Assembly (NCBI RefSeq): GCF_018130765.1
Contig: NZ_JAFCJZ010000007.1
Coordinates: forward strand, 225,557-289,556
Length of the DNA: 64,000 nucleotides
Direction of reading: 5' to 3'
Origin: Bradyrhizobium iriomotense
GTDB lineage: Bacteria > Pseudomonadota > Alphaproteobacteria > Rhizobiales > Xanthobacteraceae
Shown here: positions 59,235 to 64,000 of the stretch, in pieces
Layout of the letters: the number at the start of each line of letters is the position of its first letter
How positions within the stretch are numbered: position 1 is the stretch's first letter
Made by a program: the position numbers and the translations under genes
Notes under the pieces: model-generated
Told to the model about the DNA's origin: nothing
What the model saw: the letters and a program-made list of their open reading frames with translations, nothing else
Database searches by the model: none

Positions 59235-59612
59235 TTAGCCTTGCGGCTCCTGCGCGCGCGCGGCTTCGTAGGCGGCGTCCATCTGCTCTAGGAGATCGCG
59301 GAATTCGGCATCGCCGAGCGTCTCTGCGGTCCTCTCCAGTCGCAGCGCCAGCGCCGCGAGCCTGACATAGCCGAACGTCCCGGCCGCGCTCTTCAGCGAA
59401 TGCGCCTCGCGCGCGATCTTGCCGTGCTGCTGCGCCAGCAAAAGCCTGCGGAACAGCTGCAGGCGTGCGCTGGTCTCGCTCCAGAACACGGCGCGCACTT
59501 CACCGGCGCCGTCCTCGCCGATCTCGCGCACCAGCGCCGCGTACGCGCCCGGCTCGCGCGCGGGCTCGAAATCGAAGGTTCCCTGCGCGGGGGCAACGGT
59601 CACGTCAAACAT
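59235..59612 (-). CDS. Stand-alone Hpt domain protein
   Basis: This 125-residue protein contains the phosphotransfer motif AREAHSLKSAAGTFGYVRLAALALRLERTAE, with the His that accepts phosphate and the following Lys and Gly. Hpt proteins relay phosphate between hybrid kinases and receivers. Residues 1-35 are low in recognisable structure. It is not next to a hybrid kinase; the nearest receiver is the CheY-like protein at 61818. Confidence 0.88.
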   Translation of the reverse strand: MFDVTVAPAQGTFDFEPAREPGAYAALVREIGEDGAGEVRAVFWSETSARLQLFRRLLLAQQHGKIAREAHSLKSAAGTFGYVRLAALALRLERTAETLGDAEFRDLLEQMDAAYEAARAQEPQG

Positions 59613-59756
59613 GGTCTCGCCCTGGTCACGGTTCGTTGGTCGCGCGGCGCATGCGGCGCGGCTCGCCCCGTGTCTAGGGCATTTGAATTTCAGTTCCGGT
59701 AGCAGGACGGAAGGTGTTTGCCGGCCGCCGTTAGTCCCAGGTTTACCACGTGCCGC

Positions 59757-60455
59757 TCAGGGCTGGCCGAGCAGCCGGTCGTACTGGGCCTTCACGGTGG
59801 CGTAGCACTCGCACGCCGTCTGGCGCAGGCCGTCCAGGTTCAGGATCTGGATGTGCCCGCGGCTGTAGTGGATGAAATTGGCATGCTGCAAGCTGTTGGC
59901 GACCAGCGACACGCTGTTGCGCCGCGCTCCGATCATCTGCGCCATCGCCTCCTGGGTCAGCAGCAGCCGGTAGTCGCCGGACAGATCATGGGTGTGCAAC
60001 AGGCAGCGCGACAGCCGCGCTTCCACCGGATGGGTGGCGTTGCAGCCCGCAGTCTGCTGGACCTGTGCGTAGACTGCCAGCCCGTGGCGCGTGAGCAAGG
60101 TGCGCAGGGTTCCGCTCTGGTCGGTCGCGGCGCGCAGCCGGTCGAGGTCCATCACGGATGCGGTGCCGGGAACCAGCACGATCGCCGTATTCAGTGCGCA
60201 TGCATCGCCCATGGCCGACAGCGCACCAAGCACGCTGTCGCGGCCGATCATGGCGACCTGCACATGCTCGCCCTTGGCGAGCTTCACCACCAGCGAGATG
60301 ACGCCGCGGTGCGGAAAGTAAGCGCGCGTGAGCGTCTCGCCGGCCTCGACCAGCACGGCCTCATGCGGCAGCTCGATCGTGCGCAGGTATGGGCGGAGCA
60401 GGTCATAGTCGTCCGCCGACAGCGCGGACAGGAAACCGTTGGATGGGCGCACCAT
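59757..60455 (-). CDS. Crp/Fnr family regulator (first of two)
   Basis: The 232-residue protein has a cyclic-nucleotide-binding-type barrel (PHEAVLVEAGETLTRAYFPHRGVISLVVKLAKGEHVQVAMIGRDSVLG) and a C-terminal winged helix (LLLTQEAMAQMIGARRNSVSLVANSLQHANFIHYSRGHIQIL). The barrel lacks the Arg-Ser/Thr of true cAMP sites, and there is no Fnr cysteine cluster, so the ligand is unknown. The ATG at 60455 is chosen over upstream in-frame sequence that does not resemble the family. It is followed closely by nothing on the same strand. Confidence 0.88.
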   Translation of the reverse strand: MVRPSNGFLSALSADDYDLLRPYLRTIELPHEAVLVEAGETLTRAYFPHRGVISLVVKLAKGEHVQVAMIGRDSVLGALSAMGDACALNTAIVLVPGTASVMDLDRLRAATDQSGTLRTLLTRHGLAVYAQVQQTAGCNATHPVEARLSRCLLHTHDLSGDYRLLLTQEAMAQMIGARRNSVSLVANSLQHANFIHYSRGHIQILNLDGLRQTACECYATVKAQYDRLLGQP

Positions 60456-60646
60456 CGTTTCCAAAGCTGCCTCCCGTCTCCTGCATCGATTGAGCCGCGG
60501 CAAGCGAAATTGCTCCCGACGCGGGTAAGTTCCATCATGTTCACGTCGGGATATATTGGCAATTGGGACAAGTTGTCCGGGGGCAGCGATCGTGCCTGCG
60601 GCGCTGTGTTCACCGCGGCATGCAGATGGCCGCGCTTCAGCTCGCT

Positions 60647-61357
60647 TCACTGCGGTGCTCCGAGCAGGCGCGAATGCGACGCCTTGACCGTCGAGTAGCA
60701 GTCGCAGGATGTCGCCTTCAGCGCAGCCAGATCGAGGATTTCGATCTGCCCGCGGGTGTAGCGAATGATGCCGGCCAGCTGCAGCGCATGCGCGACCATG
60801 GAAATGGCGTTGCGCCGGACGCCCATCATCTGCGCCAGCGCTTCCTGTGTCAGCGGGAGGCTTGCGCTGTCGGACAGGTCGCGGGCTCGCAATAGCCAGC
60901 GCGCCAGCCGCGCTTCGACCGGATGCAGCGTGTTGCAGAGCAACGACTGCTGCGCATGCGCAAGCAGCACCTGCTCATGACGCACCATCAGGTTTCGAAA
61001 CGACAGGCTTGCGGCGGCGATGGTCCGGAATGCGGCGACTTCCAGTGTAGATGCAGTGCCGGGGAACAGCACGACCGCGTCCGTCGGTGCGATGCCGTCG
61101 GCAAGCGCCGCGCCGCTGCCGACGACGCTGTCGCGTCCCAGCATCGCGACCTCGATCGTCTGTCCTTCGGACAAGCTCACCGAGATTGAAACGGAACCGC
61201 CATGCGGGAAGTAGACGTATCTCAGCGCGGCGCCGGCCTCGCCCAGGACAGATTCCCTGACCATTTCGACTGTCGCCAGATGGGGGCGCAGCCGATCGAA
61301 ATCTGCCGCGTCGAGCATTTGCAGCATCTGGTTGGGCGGGCGGCCACTCACGGTCAT
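60647..61357 (-). CDS. Crp/Fnr family regulator (second of two)
   Basis: The 236-residue protein aligns by eye over its full length with its neighbour at 59757: ADFDRLRPHLATVEM, RYVYFPHGGSVSISVSLSEGQTIEVAMLGRDSVVGSG, HPVEARLARWLLRARDLS and LPLTQEALAQMMGVRRNAISMVAHALQLAGIIRYTRGQIEILDL. It is a tandem duplicate that has diverged. Effector unknown; as in the other copy, the cAMP-contacting Arg is missing. Confidence 0.88.
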   Translation of the reverse strand: MTVSGRPPNQMLQMLDAADFDRLRPHLATVEMVRESVLGEAGAALRYVYFPHGGSVSISVSLSEGQTIEVAMLGRDSVVGSGAALADGIAPTDAVVLFPGTASTLEVAAFRTIAAASLSFRNLMVRHEQVLLAHAQQSLLCNTLHPVEARLARWLLRARDLSDSASLPLTQEALAQMMGVRRNAISMVAHALQLAGIIRYTRGQIEILDLAALKATSCDCYSTVKASHSRLLGAPQ

Positions 61358-61817
61358 GCAGAATCAATTCCAATGCGTTCAAGCCACGATCGGAGCCGCG
61401 CCCTTCCGTCACTCAGTTGCACGGCAAACAAATCCTATTCTAGAGGTTGTGGGAGTGTCTATATACCCGTTAGGGGGCAGACACGCCGGCGCATTCGCGG
61501 CGGAAATAAGAGTTGCGTGCTGATTCGCGCACGCGGCTGGCGTGCAATCCAACGGCGCCAGTCGGGAAGAACCGGCAGGGGGGCCTCGATGAGCCGGAAG
61601 CTTTCGGTCGGCGGCACACATTGCGTTGCCAATGCCATCGGACGTCGGGCGATCCGCGCCGCCTCCCTTGCCCACCAACTCACATTAATCGCCAGCGATT
61701 GCTTCGCGCCCTTCAATGACGCCGCCACATATTTCGCGTCCGTCGTCGCCTTTTTCCTGGCTCCGCCACCGGCGTTCGCAACCGTCAATATTTCGATCTA
61801 AACCAGAGGAGAACGGC
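61358..61817. other. 460-bp gap between the Crp/Fnr pair and the receiver gene
   Basis: No gene is supported. A frame beginning with ATG at 61590 (about 70 residues, plus strand) and one on the minus strand (61459-61788) show no domain and no good ribosome binding site. The AT-rich part at 61430-61470 (TCTATATACCCG) might be a promoter for the minus-strand Crp gene or the plus-strand receiver. Confidence 0.5.
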
Positions 61818-62297
61818 GTGTCCCACGGTTCAATTCTTGAATCGCCGAAGCGGGAAATTCAAACGGGGACAGAATGTCTGCGCCATATTCTCGTTGTCGA
61901 CGACGACCCGATGGTGTGCATGGCCATGGAGGTCTATCTCCAGCGCAACCATTTTCGAGTGACGATTGCCGAAGGAGGTGAAGCAGGACTGCGGGCTCTC
62001 GAACACGAACAGTTCGATCTGATGATCGTCGACATCTTCATGCCGCACATGCGCGGTTTCGAATCGATCAGGGTCTTCCACGAGCGCGCGCCTGCCATTC
62101 CGCTGATCGCGATGTCCGGCTACGCATTCGCAAATCTGAACTCACCCGCTCCTGACTTCCTCCGGATGGCGCTCGAGCTCGGCGCGGCACGCTGTCTGCG
62201 CAAGCCGTTCACGCCGCATGCGCTGCTCGCCGCCATCAACGATTGCCTCGCGGAGCACCGTCCCGACGATGTCGCCGCGGCCGCGCGCCTCGGTTAG
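61818..62297 (+). CDS. CheY-like single-domain response regulator
   Basis: The 159-residue protein contains one receiver domain at about 22-145: HILVVDDDPMVCMAMEVYLQ with the acidic pocket, FDLMIVDIFMPHM with the phosphorylated Asp, a Ser/Ala switch in IPLIAMSGYA, and the Lys in ARCLRKPFTPHALL. No output domain follows. The GTG start at 61818 is preceded by AGAGGAGAAC, so it is preferred. It is located 411 bp upstream of cheA in the same direction, and could be a phosphate acceptor of CheA or of the Hpt protein. Confidence 0.9.
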   Translation: MSHGSILESPKREIQTGTECLRHILVVDDDPMVCMAMEVYLQRNHFRVTIAEGGEAGLRALEHEQFDLMIVDIFMPHMRGFESIRVFHERAPAIPLIAMSGYAFANLNSPAPDFLRMALELGAARCLRKPFTPHALLAAINDCLAEHRPDDVAAAARLG

Positions 62298-62708
62298 CGC
62301 GGCGCCGGTTGCATCGGCGGCGGGGTAAGCATTCGTTTACTCTAAATGCGGATCTTGCGGATCGCGACAGATCGCGACGCGATGGCCAACTGGGCATCCG
62401 CGATCGCCGTGGATTTCACGCGCGCTGCGCCTATCGTCCTTCACAACCAGCATTTTTTCGCGCGCATCGAGCCGCCTCTCCCGGCACGTTTACCCAACGT
62501 TAATTGCCGTCACGGCGCGGTGCCGGTTTTGCCGAAAAGCGTTGCCGCGCGCGGCCGAACAGCAAACTTCTCTTCAATATCCGTATTAGCACGGAGGATG
62601 AAATTAACGGGACCGTGAAAGGGGTTGTCTAACGATCCAAAGCGAAGACTTCCGCCGAACTCCAGGCGCGGCTCAGGCGTCGAAGTCCAGCTCAGTAAGG
62701 CGTACCCC
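62298..62708. other. 411-bp gap upstream of cheA
   Basis: No convincing gene is seen; a 90-residue plus-strand frame at 62346-62618 has an ordinary composition and no recognisable motif. The section 62560-62610 is AT-rich (CTTCTCTTCAATATCCGTATTAGCACGGAGG) and is the likeliest place for the cheA promoter, without a clear consensus match. Confidence 0.45.
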
Positions 62709-64000
62709 ATGGATGATCTGTTGCGGGAGTTTTTGACGGAGACCAGCGAGAGCCTGGACACCGTCGACAATCAGCTGGTGAAGTTCGAGCAGGAGCCGAA
62801 CAACGCCAAGATCCTGGATAACATCTTCCGCCTGGTCCACACCATCAAGGGTACGTGCGGCTTCCTCGGCCTGCCGCGGCTCGAAGCGCTGGCGCATGCC
62901 GGCGAGACGCTGATGGGCAAATTCCGCGACGGCATGCCTGTGACCGCCGAAGCGGTGACGGTGATCCTGTCCTCGATCGACCGCATCAAGGAGATTCTGG
63001 CCGGCTTAGAGGCAACCGAGGCCGAGCCCGAGGGTACCGACCGCGATCTCATCGACAAGCTGGAAGCGATGGTCGAGCAGGGCATGGCCGCAATGGCCGC
63101 CGGCGCTGCTGCTCCTGTTGCCGACGCTCCGCCGCTGGCGCCGGAAGCGCCTGTTGCCGCCGCGCCCGCCAAGGAGATGACCACGGGCTCGCTGATCGAC
63201 CAGACCCTGGAGCGCCCCTTGCGCCCCGGCGAGGTCTCGCTCGACGAGCTCGAGCGCGCCTTCCGCGAGACCGCGATCGAGGCGCCGGTCCCCGCGCCCG
63301 TCGCGAAAGCCGAAGCCAAGGCTGAGCCCGCCCCCGCTGCCGAGGCTCCGGCGCCCGCCGCGAAGGAAGCTGCAAAGCCCGCCAAGGAGAAGGCCGCGCC
63401 GAAGAAGTCGATGGCCGACGAGACCGCCGTCGAGGGCGACCGCATCGCCAACCAGTCGATCCGCGTCAACGTGGATACGCTGGAGCATCTGATGACCATG
63501 GTCTCCGAGCTGGTCTTGACCCGCAACCAGCTGCTGGAGATCTCCCGCCGCAACGAGGACACCGAGTTCAAGGTGCCGCTGCAGCGCCTCTCCAACGTCA
63601 CCGCCGAGCTGCAGGAAGGCGTCATGAAGACGCGCATGCAGCCGATCGGCAATGCCTGGCAGAAGCTGCCCCGCATCGTCCGCGACCTGTCGAGCGAACT
63701 CGGCAAGCAGATCGAATTGGAGATGCACGGCGCCGACACCGAGCTCGACCGTCAGGTGCTCGATTTGATCAAGGACCCGCTCACCCACATGGTGCGCAAC
63801 TCCGCCGATCATGGCCTCGAGACCCCCGCCGAGCGCTTGGCCAGCGGCAAGGGCGAGCAGGGCACCATCCGCCTGTCCGCCTATCACGAGGGCGGCCACA
63901 TCATCATCTGCATCGCCGACAACGGCCGCGGCCTCAACACCGAGAAGATCAAGGCCAAGGCCATCTCCTCAGGTCTCGTCACCGAGGCTGAGCTGGAGAA
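62709..64000 (+). CDS. cheA: Chemotaxis histidine kinase CheA (3' end outside window)
   Basis: CheA takes signals from chemoreceptors and phosphorylates CheY and CheB. The 430 visible residues hold the P1 domain with the phosphorylated His in LVHTIKGTCGFLGL, a Pro/Ala-rich linker (about 125-235) where the P2 domain is shortened or replaced, a P3 dimerisation domain (SIRVNVDTLEHLMTMVSELVLTRNQLLE), and the start of the ATPase domain with the N box PLTHMVRNSADHGLE and the G1 box IADNGRGLN. The ATG at 62709 is the natural start (MDDLLREFLTETSESL). The coding frame runs off the right edge. Confidence 0.95.
   Translation, partial: MDDLLREFLTETSESLDTVDNQLVKFEQEPNNAKILDNIFRLVHTIKGTCGFLGLPRLEALAHAGETLMGKFRDGMPVTAEAVTVILSSIDRIKEILAGLEATEAEPEGTDRDLIDKLEAMVEQGMAAMAAGAAAPVADAPPLAPEAPVAAAPAKEMTTGSLIDQTLERPLRPGEVSLDELERAFRETAIEAPVPAPVAKAEAKAEPAPAAEAPAPAAKEAAKPAKEKAAPKKSMADETAVEGDRIANQSIRVNVDTLEHLMTMVSELVLTRNQLLEISRRNEDTEFKVPLQRLSNVTAELQEGVMKTRMQPIGNAWQKLPRIVRDLSSELGKQIELEMHGADTELDRQVLDLIKDPLTHMVRNSADHGLETPAERLASGKGEQGTIRLSAYHEGGHIIICIADNGRGLNTEKIKAKAISSGLVTEAELE

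Noticed and set aside
61590..61801. Possible 70-residue gene before the receiver
   Set aside because: No good ribosome binding site, ends 16 bp before the receiver start without a coherent motif; probably chance.

Overview
The window reads as a chromosomal segment of an alphaproteobacterium of the Bradyrhizobium / Rhodopseudomonas type (Nitrobacteraceae). The evidence is uniformly high GC and strongly GC-ending codons, an atpHAGDC operon without F0 genes, a sucD-sucA-sucB-SDR-lpdA order, the rplU-rpmA-obgE-proB-proA-nadD-rsfS-rlmH-envC-ctpA-rppH backbone, and several intergenic palindromic repeats that I associate with Bradyrhizobium. The assignment rests on gene order and protein recognition, not on a database search.

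Layout. 1-7.3 kb: TCA-cycle operon on the plus strand (end of sucD, sucA, sucB, an SDR oxidoreductase, lpdA). 7.3-12.7 kb: two membrane proteins, xerC, priA and an RlpA-like protein. 13.3-18.4 kb: F1-ATPase operon atpHAGDC, with a small palindromic repeat between atpD and atpC. 18.6-20.2 kb: a class III nucleotide cyclase anchored by one membrane helix with a presumed periplasmic C-terminal half.

20.5-39.2 kb: one long minus-strand housekeeping series, read from right to left: rplU, rpmA, GNAT, MaoC, obgE, sulfatase, proB, proA, nadD, rsfS, rlmH, envC, ctpA, a YibQ-type polysaccharide deacetylase, then two RppH-type Nudix hydrolases. It is interrupted by plus-strand cargo: a ParDE toxin-antitoxin pair between proB and proA, an orphan Bug/TctC receptor with a frameshifted hypothetical gene, and an EamA transporter. 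Palindromic repeats lie at several of these junctions.

39.3-56.3 kb: accessory and metabolic genes. They include an unusual ROK-type sugar kinase whose motifs are in circularly permuted order, an alpha/beta hydrolase, tRNA-Ser(CGA), a LysR-controlled flavin monooxygenase with a Bug receptor, an AraC-controlled second flavin monooxygenase, a third Bug receptor, a DUF2157/GDYXXLXY membrane pair, and a MocR regulator divergent from an EamA exporter.

54.3-64 kb: a signalling-rich stretch. It has a degenerate receiver-EAL protein, a HisKA-like/LuxR fusion without the phospho-accepting His, a stand-alone Hpt protein, two tandem Crp/Fnr regulators, a CheY-like receiver and the start of cheA. A consensus CRP-type palindrome and a tiny cationic reading frame lie in the otherwise empty gap at 56.3-56.6 kb.

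No complete insertion sequence, prophage, CRISPR array or rRNA operon is visible. The most unusual items are the permuted ROK kinase, the two degenerate signalling proteins, the toxin-antitoxin pair lodged antisense inside proBA, and the hairpin-presented ribosome binding site at 59.14 kb.
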